From Barthelona sp. PAP020 (lineage: Eukaryota > Metamonada: BaSk clade), in the NCBI GenBank assembly GCA_040182905.1, contig JARQWU010000050.1, forward strand, positions 1-47,940: a stretch of 47,940 nucleotides of DNA. Reading direction: 5' to 3'. A model generated the notes under the pieces. It was given only the letters and a program-made list of their open reading frames with translations. It searched no databases and had not been told where the DNA came from. Shown here in pieces: positions 37,720 through 47,152 of the stretch. A program made the position numbers and the translations under genes. Within the stretch, counting starts at the first letter, position 1. The number at the start of each line of letters is the position of its first letter.

Positions 37720-39381
37720 TTATGTCATCAAAGGATCAGGAAACATCGTATCATTGGTTGTTTCCAACAACTCAGAAGATAATTCGGAAGATTTTACAGT
37801 TTCTGGAAGAGATTCTAGGAATTTGCCAAATTCTTCGACTTCATTCACTATTTCTTTCACTGTGGTTGAATTATAGGGTAATGGTTGACCAACAAATGAT
37901 GGATCTTCAACAGACAAATAATTCTTATAATCAGACATATTAGGCGTTAGACTGTCATTCATACTCTCTTCATAGTTTTTTTTAAAAGTGTTTCTTGGTT
38001 GTCTTTCCATTTCCTCCAGTTTGGCTCTGAGTCTGGCATTTTCTTTCTCTAATTCAATATTTTGCTTTGTTTGAACAGATTCACTCGGAAAAATAACTCT
38101 TGAATTTTCTTCGATTTCCAATCTATTTCGATCAATTAAAGATTGAGGTTTCTGTGTGCCAATTTCTGCTTGAATACTTTCATTTGCAAGTTGAGTTTCC
38201 ATAATCACATTGTTTTGAAGTTTGTTGGTATCAATTCTAATGGGCTTTAGCATAGGCTTGTTATTCATTGTTGAAACAGTATTCATATCAATAACTTGAG
38301 TTTGTTGAGTTTGTTGCTCATTAAATTTTTTGAAACTTTCAAGATTTTCAAGATTTTCCAATCTTCCAAGCTTATTTTTTAAAATGTTTGCTGGTATTTT
38401 TTCCAGATTATTGATATTGATTGGTTTTTGACCACTACTGACTAATTCTTCTAATTCTCGGTAAGACTTTAACAATTCAGTAATCATTTCATCTTTCCAT
38501 GAGGATTCTTTTTTTGTTTCATCTGTCATTGTCTCTACATTTATACCCTTTTTCTTCTTTTCCAAAAGGTCATCCAATAATTCTTTAGTCTGTCCACTTT
38601 CCTTTTCTATTTGTTGAATTTCTTGTTTTTTTTGATGATACAATTTCTTTAGCTTTTTGTACTTGCTTTTAACAGAATCTAGATCTTCAACAGTTTCCAT
38701 AATATTAATCAACTTTTCATCTACCAAGGGAGAACGATCAATCGTATTTAAAAGCTTCATACGTTCCTCTTTAGCAAATTTAGCTTCATTATTAACACCT
38801 GAATGATTCTTTAAAGAATTTTGAATTTGAATTTCGGCACAAAATTGTGGAAATTGCTTTATTAGTTCAACTTTTGTCAAAGTATTTATTTGAACTTTTA
38901 AGTGATCCATTGTTTGGGTTTGTTGATGATGTAAATGCTTTAAATGTGATAATTCTTGTTCAAGAGAAGATAATTCTTGTCTTGTAATAGTTGCGTAAAG
39001 AATATCTAATTCATTAAAATACTTTTCAACAATATTGGTGACTTCTTTTTTTTTTTTTTCAACTAATAATTTTAAATCCTCATGATCTTTCTTTTTATTA
39101 ACAATTACAGCTTCTATTTGGTGCATATCATGTGTAATTACATTGGTTTGAGGATCAAGCTGCTGCAATCTAATATTTAATTCATTCTTTCTTGTTTCAT
39201 ATAAATTATTAACAGATGTTTGTAACTCCCTGTCTTGTTCAATATATTTATTCGTAGTATTAAATGCAAATGGTGGTGATTGAGATTGAGAATTTAAATT
39301 TGGTTTAAGACTAGAATTATACGAGTCACCATTTAAATTAACATCCAATTCTTGTATTGGTGAATAATATGTCGAAAACAT
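37720..39381 (-). CDS. Uncharacterised coiled-coil protein
   Basis: A 553-residue protein without a domain I recognise. Residues 1-45 are N/S/P-rich. Coiled coil runs from about 48 to 190 and 215 to 320, again near 440-470 (ELEKENARLRAKLEEMERQ). The rest is polar and probably disordered. The last 50 residues (TVKEIVNEVEEFGKFLESLP) may form one more amphipathic helix. A PQ/NT-rich composition and dense charged heptads suggest a cytoskeletal or centrosome-type structural protein, but no orthologue is evident. The start ATG is followed directly by a stop-free frame and there is no sign of an intron. Confidence 0.8.
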   Translation of the reverse strand: MFSTYYSPIQELDVNLNGDSYNSSLKPNLNSQSQSPPFAFNTTNKYIEQDRELQTSVNNLYETRKNELNIRLQQLDPQTNVITHDMHQIEAVIVNKKKDHEDLKLLVEKKKKEVTNIVEKYFNELDILYATITRQELSSLEQELSHLKHLHHQQTQTMDHLKVQINTLTKVELIKQFPQFCAEIQIQNSLKNHSGVNNEAKFAKEERMKLLNTIDRSPLVDEKLINIMETVEDLDSVKSKYKKLKKLYHQKKQEIQQIEKESGQTKELLDDLLEKKKKGINVETMTDETKKESSWKDEMITELLKSYRELEELVSSGQKPININNLEKIPANILKNKLGRLENLENLESFKKFNEQQTQQTQVIDMNTVSTMNNKPMLKPIRIDTNKLQNNVIMETQLANESIQAEIGTQKPQSLIDRNRLEIEENSRVIFPSESVQTKQNIELEKENARLRAKLEEMERQPRNTFKKNYEESMNDSLTPNMSDYKNYLSVEDPSFVGQPLPYNSTTVKEIVNEVEEFGKFLESLPETVKSSELSSELLETTNDTMFPDPLMT

Positions 39382-39673
39382 AATTTCAATAACAAATGAA
39401 AAAAATGGCGAAATAAAATTTTAAACTTTGAATAAGATGATCCCTTCAAACTCCAATATTGGTTGAATGAATATAGTTGTGTGTAAAATAATGATGGTAT
39501 TCAAATATTTAATAGAGGAAATCCTTTTGATGATTCTTCTTTCAAAGCTTCTTCTTTGAATTTGAAAGTATTTATTCCACTAAACACGCAAAAAAAAATA
39601 AAATTTAATCTTAATTTACAAAATTCAAACAAAAATTACACAATTGATTGAATACAGTTGCTGAATAATTGAC

Positions 39674-42600
39674 TCATAATTCTTTACTAAAAGTAGATAA
39701 GGTAGAAAAGTGTGAATCAATATTGTCTTTCATTTTGACAAAAGATTCTTTTAAATGTTCTTGAAATTGGAAATCCATAGAACCATTTAGGAAAGCGTCA
39801 TTAATTTCTAACAATTTTTCAAGCAAAATTTGCAACACATACATGGCATCTCGCAATTGAAAAACATACTCCATATCCTCTGAATGCTCAATCAAATAAG
39901 CCCTTGTCATGAAAGCATCTAAAAAATTGGAAACCCCACCCAAAACTGCAGCATCAATAGTTCCGCTCAAGATTCTAAAGGCATCTTCAACATCCCATGT
40001 GTTATTGATGGTATATTCTATTAAATAATTGTGCAAACTGGATAATGTTTCATTCATAATAAACAGTGCACTTTGAATACTATTAAACTTGATTTCTTTA
40101 ATAGTATCTTTGTTCACTTTTGACACTCTTTTGAAATTTGGCAAAAATTCTTCAACACAGAAGAAAATTTGTGTTGTTTCAAAAGTTTGCCATTGAGATT
40201 CTCCTTTTTTATTTTTTTTCTCGCCTCGACTATATTTGAAACAGTTCACATGTTCATGCAAACTTTGTTCACAAGCAGATGGTAAAATGACGTTTCTCAT
40301 GTCCAAATGTTTTTCTTTCAACTTTTCAAAGTGTGATTTTGAACGATGATAATTTTCACCCCACCAAGAACTTTGAATCTTTGTTGGACATGAACACAGC
40401 CCTCCATTACACCATTTACAACTTGATACACTCATTCTAGGTACAACAGGAATATCCAACATCAATATTGGGTTTTCATAGGTTGAATTATCAACAGGTT
40501 CAATGGGTTGAACCTGAAAACTGGCTCTATTTAAATTTTTCTCATCTATTATTTCATTATGAGGAATACGATCAGCTTCAGGAAATATCTGACGGATTTC
40601 ATCAACAAATGCTAACAAACGTTCATGAGATCTGAAAACATATTCATTATTTTGCCAAATTCCAAAATAAGACCCATAAAATCTCACAAGATAATAATTT
40701 GCAAAAATACGATCAGAACCCAATTTTTCAGTCAACACTTGCATCTTCCTTGAAAGATCTCTAACTTTTGAGTACATTGAAGCATTTTGACAATGGGTTA
40801 TTAATTTTATCAGAATATCAAGACCAGTTTCATAGTATTTGTCCTTTATCAATAAATCAACTGCAACTTCCAAATGATAAAGTTTCAATTGATCTGTTGG
40901 TGCAATCCAAGACAATGAATCAGCAAAATTTAAATGTAAATTGGCGGCTTCAACAAAAAAGCCATGATCTTGATGCAACTGTGATAATATTTTCAATCGA
41001 GTTTCATACAAATTAAGATGATACAATCTTTGTACTGTATCCAACAAAGATAAGTGTTCTTCAACCAAAAAGTCATAGTGTAATGCTCTTCTGTCCAATT
41101 GTTGTAACAAATGACAAATTTGCAACATTGTTTTGGCAAACTCTTGTTTTAACTCAAAAGCACCCTCGCTTTCCAATTGTTTAGGTAAAAAAAATTCCAA
41201 AAACATTTGGAAATTTTTTTTTCGATAGTTTGGTTGAATAGCGGCGATCATGTGGAAGGAAGACCTTTGAACTTTTTTTGTATGAAGATGTTCCAAAATA
41301 ATGCAATCAACAATAATTGAGGTCAATGATTGCAAAGAAGTTTGATTGTCCAAAGCATTGATGCAATTCAAAAGATATGAAAACAACGGTTCACAAAAAA
41401 TCAGTCTGATTTTAGCAGGTAAATGCTTCCAAAATTCGCTTAACGTCTTAATAGCGAATTGCTTAAGGTTTGGATAACTTTTACTGATAGCTTGAATTTT
41501 GGATTGATTCATCTGCTTAATATCCAATTGAGGTAATGTAATAATTAATAATAATGTTCGAATTACACTATAAATGTAGAAGAAAGTATGTTCTTTTGAC
41601 ATGTTACCCAAACGTAAGGAGCCTTCACCACGAATAATATCTGCTACATCTTTATAATTAGTCTTATTGAAATCCTCTTTTGGCAGACAATGTGTGAGAA
41701 TAATTGGATGCAATTGGTTCAACATTTTGATGCTTAAATCAACGACACAATAATACATCATTGTCCAAGTTTTGGGGAAGATATTATCAAAAACAATAAT
41801 TGTGCTGAAATGAAACAAATTATCGAGTAAATCTAGATTACCATGACTGCAACTAACTTCAGCTTTCAAACAAACATTCTTAATGCCAATTATTTGGATT
41901 AATTCAATTAGTAGAATACTTAATCCACGTCTTAGTTCCAAATTATATGTGTCTTTGAATTTCTTCAAGAAGATTATGAAATAATCTTCATATAAACGCT
42001 GAATCACATATCTAGTGTCATTATTTAGGCCATCTGATTTGATCCATTCATTAGAAATATGATGTAACAATTCTAATAAGATATTGAGACATACGTTTGG
42101 TAACAATTGGTTTTCAACATCCACCATAAACTCCCAATTGCCTTTCACAGTGATGTTGGTGAAAGGCAAGTTATGAATTAAGTTATTAATTGTATAAAAG
42201 AAAGCGGGTAAGAGTTCATTGAGATTTCGTAAGAATAATGGTAATTTTGAAAATTCAAGCAAAAACACTATTATTTCTATGATATTTTCAGTCACTTTCA
42301 TGTGAATACAATTCAAAATAATTTCAGATTCAATAAAATTCCTTAACTCATCAATCAAAACTTCATTAGTGTATGGTAAATCAACCCACGATAATTTCAA
42401 AATTTTTAACAAACTTTTTAACTTTTCTGCAAAAATTTCATCATATGAGTTGTCTTCAATGCGATGTTCCATGATTAAATTCATCAAATAATATTGAAAT
42501 GGAACCATATAAAGATCTGCAAATACTTCAAAGGTCATTTTATGTTTTTGAAATATTTCAGGGTTGGATAAACCAATATCAAACATTGATTCATCACTAC

Positions 42601-45280
42601 GACTGAAATTTTTCCAATATCCATCCATTGAATGCATAATAATTTGTAATATGTATGGAAATCCTCGAATAATCTGCAAATCATTTCCAGCATCACTTTT
42701 CTTTAATCGACGCTCAAACTCTTTCAATAAAGGATACCAACAAAAAGTGTATTCAACAGAAACTTTTTCATTCAAAAAACTTGACAATAGATTGTTGTAC
42801 TTGGAATAATAACTGTCATTATAATACAAGATATCAACACACAAACGATTTAAAAGAAGATATCCAGAAGTCAATCGACTGGTTGATAAAAAATCATATT
42901 CAACCAACTGAACAATATTTTCTTTGTCATCTTTCACAGATAAAAATAATGAACGAGGAAATTCATTATCCAATACTTCAAAAAGAGATTTCAATGAAGT
43001 GCCTAAAACTTCACAGAATGACATCAAATCCGTACTTGAATTGCTTAAAATAGTAAGAGCATGATCAGTTTGATGTGCTGCCAAAGATTTCCAAAAATTT
43101 AAGTGATGTACTTCAGGATCAGAACTGAACTTTGTTGAATATACAGAAGTTCCCACCTCCATATAATAATCAGTAGCAATTTTTGTATTAACAGAAAGAC
43201 TGTGTAATGCCATCTCTCTCAAATCATCCGCCAATTTTGTTTTCTTTTCAATTTCTTCATCCAACAAAATGTTAAACTTTATCGGTTTAGAATTAACATA
43301 ACAACCATCTTGTGTGGTTAAAGGTAGACAACTATAAGCAAATGGCGTCTTAACACCTTTTGTTGAGGAAATATGACAAAACATAAATCTGACATGCAAA
43401 CCACGATTGTCAGGAGGTAATTTTACTCTAATAATTTGATTCCATTTTGGATTCATTGAATGGTAAAAGACAGGTAAACGAAGCTTTAGGACAGCTTCAG
43501 CACCAGCGGAACTAAATAAACCAAATGGTGCAACAATATCTTCATCATCATTATCTTCATCATCACAACCACTTTGATATGGAATGTCTAAAGGTGTTAA
43601 AATTCCAGGATTTTCATTTTCAGCAATTTCTACAATTGTTAAAATGTTCGGTAGAGTTCGTTTACCAACAGGTATTGGCAAATTAGCTGATGACATGTGC
43701 AAAAATACATTAGAATCATTGACGGTAGACAATCCCAAAGGTTCCACTATATAATGTTGGGTTTCTGAATAGATTTTTTTCAACTCATTTTGAAGCAAAA
43801 ACATATTAATGGTTACTCCTTTTGAAGAAAGTTTAAAGTTTGGTGGAATAAGTTCACCTTTTGCAATCATATCAAAATGACAATTGCTGAAAGAATCAAG
43901 CATTTTCAAAGAAATGATATCAAAGAATGGAACTGCTGTTTTAACGTTTCCAAAATATAAAGACTCACAAAATGAACTTATTTTCAACAATCCTAAACCT
44001 GTAGGCCATTGTAATTGATGACCATCGATCTTTTCCAATCGGTATAAACGAACAACTAAATATAACTCTTTTTCAACAATATGTGGCGGTAATTCAACAA
44101 ACAAATACGAATCTTTAGGTCTAAATGATTCTGCGCGTCCAGTATTATCAAAATTAACAACAACTGACTCAGTTAATCGTTCAGTTGAAGAACAAACAAA
44201 AAACTCACAAGAGGCTCTAGTCAATTGAGGTAATAACTCAGATTCAAGACTTTGAACAGTAAATTGCAAATGAAGTGGTTGGGCATCAATTTCGAAATCG
44301 AATGTGGAAGGCAAGTTTTTAGTTTTTAACCCACTCATTCTCGCAGTCAATGAACTGGTACCTAATTTTGATACACCAGGTAAACTATTAACCGATAATC
44401 GATTTTGTCCAAAGACAACTGTAGAACGACGATTATCAGAAATATCATTTGACAAAATAGCTGAAGGGAATGAATTAAACTTGTCTAATTCTGTTTTTTG
44501 TCCAATAGACAATCTTTGTGTCCAACGTTTAGAACCAACTTTCAATAATTCAAGATTTGTCTCTTCATTTTGCAATATTGCAACACGACTTTGAAATCTA
44601 TACAATGAATACAACTTGGAAATACTACAATTTGTGGTGTCTGCTATTTCACCTGTTGATATTCTTGCTAAAACATCAAACCCCAATAGCCTGCCTCCAC
44701 TTTCAATAACCGCCAATAAACGATTCAAAATTATTTCTCTTATTTTTCTATCAGCATCTATTGATAGAAAATGACGTCGTAATTTTATTAAATCAGCCAT
44801 GGATTTTCGACATTCAATAATATGTTGTTTTGTCTGTTGAATTATAACAGATTCACTCAAAATATCAACATTTGAATGGTGAATTAGCTTTAAAGATTCA
44901 TCCAATTCAAAACAATTATTTCTCCATTCTTGCAAAACAGAACCAGATTCACGCATAATGGGATTTTGAAATAACCCTTCATAATGTTTTTCTAACTGTT
45001 TATCAGATATTTCATACAATTTTAAACTGTCATCTTCATTTCGATTGTTAGAAACAAAAGTTGGATCACCATTCTTCAAATAATGTTTTAAAATAGAAAC
45101 AGGCATAATTCCTTCATCCATTCTATTCGTTGTTAAATGTCCAAAACCCCAGTCGCCACAAATTTCAGTAACTTCCACTTTTTCTCCAGCATTTAAACTT
45201 AATTGTTGAGGACTTCGAGCAGCAAAATCGTGGGTAACTTCATACGTTTGTTCATGTGGAATCCATCGTTGAGTAAACAT
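39674..45280 (-). CDS. DOCK-family Rac/Rho guanine-nucleotide exchange factor
   Basis: An 1868-residue protein of the DOCK180 class, which activates Rac-type GTPases and acts in cell movement and phagocytosis. Residues 10-70 are an SH3 domain (THDFAARSPQQLSLNAGEKV, then GDWGFGHL). Residues about 515-675 are the C2-like DHR-1 domain that binds phosphoinositides, with an acidic insert (DDEDNDDEDI). The C-terminal part from about 1400 is the DHR-2 exchange domain (YLVRFYGSYFGIWQNNEYVF, ERLLAFVDEIRQIFPEA, GTIDAAVLGGVSNFLDAFM), with the nucleotide-sensor region present. An insertion inside DHR-2 has four close cysteines (C1621, C1624, C1629, C1631). Uninterrupted by introns. Its start is 165 bp from the divergent RRP17-like gene. 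Confidence 0.93.
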   Translation of the reverse strand: MFTQRWIPHEQTYEVTHDFAARSPQQLSLNAGEKVEVTEICGDWGFGHLTTNRMDEGIMPVSILKHYLKNGDPTFVSNNRNEDDSLKLYEISDKQLEKHYEGLFQNPIMRESGSVLQEWRNNCFELDESLKLIHHSNVDILSESVIIQQTKQHIIECRKSMADLIKLRRHFLSIDADRKIREIILNRLLAVIESGGRLLGFDVLARISTGEIADTTNCSISKLYSLYRFQSRVAILQNEETNLELLKVGSKRWTQRLSIGQKTELDKFNSFPSAILSNDISDNRRSTVVFGQNRLSVNSLPGVSKLGTSSLTARMSGLKTKNLPSTFDFEIDAQPLHLQFTVQSLESELLPQLTRASCEFFVCSSTERLTESVVVNFDNTGRAESFRPKDSYLFVELPPHIVEKELYLVVRLYRLEKIDGHQLQWPTGLGLLKISSFCESLYFGNVKTAVPFFDIISLKMLDSFSNCHFDMIAKGELIPPNFKLSSKGVTINMFLLQNELKKIYSETQHYIVEPLGLSTVNDSNVFLHMSSANLPIPVGKRTLPNILTIVEIAENENPGILTPLDIPYQSGCDDEDNDDEDIVAPFGLFSSAGAEAVLKLRLPVFYHSMNPKWNQIIRVKLPPDNRGLHVRFMFCHISSTKGVKTPFAYSCLPLTTQDGCYVNSKPIKFNILLDEEIEKKTKLADDLREMALHSLSVNTKIATDYYMEVGTSVYSTKFSSDPEVHHLNFWKSLAAHQTDHALTILSNSSTDLMSFCEVLGTSLKSLFEVLDNEFPRSLFLSVKDDKENIVQLVEYDFLSTSRLTSGYLLLNRLCVDILYYNDSYYSKYNNLLSSFLNEKVSVEYTFCWYPLLKEFERRLKKSDAGNDLQIIRGFPYILQIIMHSMDGYWKNFSRSDESMFDIGLSNPEIFQKHKMTFEVFADLYMVPFQYYLMNLIMEHRIEDNSYDEIFAEKLKSLLKILKLSWVDLPYTNEVLIDELRNFIESEIILNCIHMKVTENIIEIIVFLLEFSKLPLFLRNLNELLPAFFYTINNLIHNLPFTNITVKGNWEFMVDVENQLLPNVCLNILLELLHHISNEWIKSDGLNNDTRYVIQRLYEDYFIIFLKKFKDTYNLELRRGLSILLIELIQIIGIKNVCLKAEVSCSHGNLDLLDNLFHFSTIIVFDNIFPKTWTMMYYCVVDLSIKMLNQLHPIILTHCLPKEDFNKTNYKDVADIIRGEGSLRLGNMSKEHTFFYIYSVIRTLLLIITLPQLDIKQMNQSKIQAISKSYPNLKQFAIKTLSEFWKHLPAKIRLIFCEPLFSYLLNCINALDNQTSLQSLTSIIVDCIILEHLHTKKVQRSSFHMIAAIQPNYRKKNFQMFLEFFLPKQLESEGAFELKQEFAKTMLQICHLLQQLDRRALHYDFLVEEHLSLLDTVQRLYHLNLYETRLKILSQLHQDHGFFVEAANLHLNFADSLSWIAPTDQLKLYHLEVAVDLLIKDKYYETGLDILIKLITHCQNASMYSKVRDLSRKMQVLTEKLGSDRIFANYYLVRFYGSYFGIWQNNEYVFRSHERLLAFVDEIRQIFPEADRIPHNEIIDEKNLNRASFQVQPIEPVDNSTYENPILMLDIPVVPRMSVSSCKWCNGGLCSCPTKIQSSWWGENYHRSKSHFEKLKEKHLDMRNVILPSACEQSLHEHVNCFKYSRGEKKNKKGESQWQTFETTQIFFCVEEFLPNFKRVSKVNKDTIKEIKFNSIQSALFIMNETLSSLHNYLIEYTINNTWDVEDAFRILSGTIDAAVLGGVSNFLDAFMTRAYLIEHSEDMEYVFQLRDAMYVLQILLEKLLEINDAFLNGSMDFQFQEHLKESFVKMKDNIDSHFSTLSTFSKEL

Positions 45281-45445
45281 TTGTTTTTAAATTTTTATAA
45301 TTTTTATTCACTCAGAAATGAGAAGAAACATATTATATATGAAATTGAATCAATATGTTGCAGAAATACTTTACAAATAAATCTTTAAAACAAATAAAAA
45401 TTGCAAAAATGGAAAAAAAACAATATTCTTTTTATCTTCTTTAAA

Positions 45446-46051
45446 ATGGCAAAATATCACGGTATTGATAAAATCGAATTTTCAAGTGAAAGAAGACACG
45501 AGTTTCTGGAAAAAATAGCGTTGAGAAAGAAAAAGAAACAAAAACGTGCAAAAAAAAGGATATTAGAGGAAAAAAAAATGCAAAAGAGGGAAAGAAGAAG
45601 ACAAAGAAGAGATAAAATTGCTGATTTATATCATGAAGAGATTGAAAAACTGGATGCAGAAGACAAACACAACAAAATTGATTTTGTTAATGATTTAAAT
45701 TTTAAAAAATCATTTAATAAAGAAGTAAAAGAAGAAATATTTGATGAAAATTCATCCATTTTGGATAAGCAGAAACAAAATGATGATTTATCATTGTTTA
45801 ATCAAAAAACAGAAATGTTAGAAAATGAAAATAGTGGATTTGATAAAGAAGAAATAAAATCTAGCGTTTTTAATTTATTACATGATGAAAAGATGGAACA
45901 TTATTCGTCATCTGGATCTGACAATGAATTTGAAGAGGAAATTGAGTCGGAACCTGAAATAAATGAGAAGCAGACTAAACTTGAAAGTAAAAAGAGACAT
46001 TTCAGAAATCTTTTTGTTCCAAAAACCGCAACATCAACTCCCCGTCGATAA
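45446..46051 (+). CDS. NOL12: RRP17/NOL12 (Nop25)-like nucleolar protein
   Basis: A 201-residue, very basic-then-acidic protein. The start MAKYHGIDKIEFSSERRHEF followed by LEKIALRKKKKQKRAKKRI matches the conserved N-terminal FDEERRxEFLTGFHKRKxxR motif of the Nop25/RRP17 family, RNA-binding or 5'-3' exonuclease factors that help trim pre-ribosomal RNA in the nucleolus. The lysine/arginine run doubles as a nucleolar localisation signal. The second half is acidic and unstructured. ATG 45446 is chosen since the match starts there; a small upstream frame (MEKKQYSFYLL) begins at 45409 in another frame and could reduce translation. Confidence 0.72.
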   Translation: MAKYHGIDKIEFSSERRHEFLEKIALRKKKKQKRAKKRILEEKKMQKRERRRQRRDKIADLYHEEIEKLDAEDKHNKIDFVNDLNFKKSFNKEVKEEIFDENSSILDKQKQNDDLSLFNQKTEMLENENSGFDKEEIKSSVFNLLHDEKMEHYSSSGSDNEFEEEIESEPEINEKQTKLESKKRHFRNLFVPKTATSTPRR

Positions 46052-46348
46052 ATCTGAGATTTTTATAATTTTTTTCACACGATTGATATTTTTTTCTTAT
46101 GAATAAATGGGATTTTTATTCTTCCGTAATCACTCTTTTTTTTTTTTGAATGAAAATTTGGTAAATAGGCAAAAATATTGAAAAGGAAAGCTTTTACTGA
46201 AAATTTACATAACCTGAAGAATGCCAATAACAGGCCTTTTTGCATCTTTGGATAAGAATATGGTGTCAAATATATAGACTGCCAAAAAGATGAAATGATC
46301 AAAAAAGTTGAAATTTGATCATCATTTTTTCTAAAATTTTTTTCAACA
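46052..46348. other. Intergenic, paralogue 2 promoter
   Basis: About 300 bp between two plus-strand genes. A T-rich stretch at 46137-46148 and the sequence TTTTTTCAACA immediately before the ATG. Nothing else seen. Confidence 0.45.
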
Positions 46349-47152
46349 ATGTCAAGCAATTTGGATCTTAAACAGAAGTTTAGTCTTTTAAGACAAGAGT
46401 ATGTCAAATTAAAGGGAGAATATGACGAATTATTTGAAACATATGAACAACTTCAAAAAGAAAATCAAGAATTACACAAATCTTTTGATTGTTTTAAAAT
46501 AAATTCCTCAAGTGATGAACAGAAAAAGGATATTATCAATAAAAAATTGGAAATGAAACAAGAAGAAATCAACAGATTGGTTGAAGAATTGAATGGAATT
46601 CGTATCGTTTATGAAAGTAAAACCAAAGAAAAAGTTGATTCATTGAGAGAATTTTATGATAATACAATAAAAGAACGACAAAAAAAAAGTGAAAATGATT
46701 TTGAAACACAAAAAAATAATTTAAGCGAAAAAATTCTTAATTTGGAAGAAAAGTTGTTTTTGTTACAGAATGCAGAAAAAGAAGCAGCAAAACGGACTGT
46801 TAATATTCCTTCCATTGATTTAGCAGAAGGTTTTTTGATTAAGGAAGGGTCAGTAAGAAAATCTTTGAAGAGACGTTTCTTCAGATTAGCAATTGATCGG
46901 GAAGAAAAGAGAGTCATTTTTAATTATTTTGCTGAGCCTGAAAATTCATCTCCAATTGGTTCTATTGATTTAGCTACCAGCACATTTGTTTATCAAGTTC
47001 CTGATGAAAAGCATCAACGTAAATATACTTTTGAAATTGATGTCGATACTGCTGATCCTGATTCTCGTATTTACGTATTATCTGCTGCATCATATGCAGA
47101 TTTGCAATATTGGCTTGTTATGTTGGACTTTGCTCTTGAAACTATTTCATGA
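46349..47152 (+). CDS. Coiled-coil protein with C-terminal PH domain (paralogue 2)
   Basis: A 267-residue paralogue of the product of 11295-12101, same domain order and nearly equal length. The first 20 residues (MSSNLDLKQKFSLLRQEYVK), the linker NIPSIDLAEGFLIKEGS and the PH basic strand KSLKRRFFRL are nearly unchanged, whereas the middle of the coiled coil has drifted. This suggests that the N-terminal tip and the membrane-binding face are the functional parts. It likely dimerises and sits on phosphoinositide membranes. The flanking DNA is not similar, so the duplication did not copy a large block or is old. Confidence 0.9.
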   Translation: MSSNLDLKQKFSLLRQEYVKLKGEYDELFETYEQLQKENQELHKSFDCFKINSSSDEQKKDIINKKLEMKQEEINRLVEELNGIRIVYESKTKEKVDSLREFYDNTIKERQKKSENDFETQKNNLSEKILNLEEKLFLLQNAEKEAAKRTVNIPSIDLAEGFLIKEGSVRKSLKRRFFRLAIDREEKRVIFNYFAEPENSSPIGSIDLATSTFVYQVPDEKHQRKYTFEIDVDTADPDSRIYVLSAASYADLQYWLVMLDFALETIS

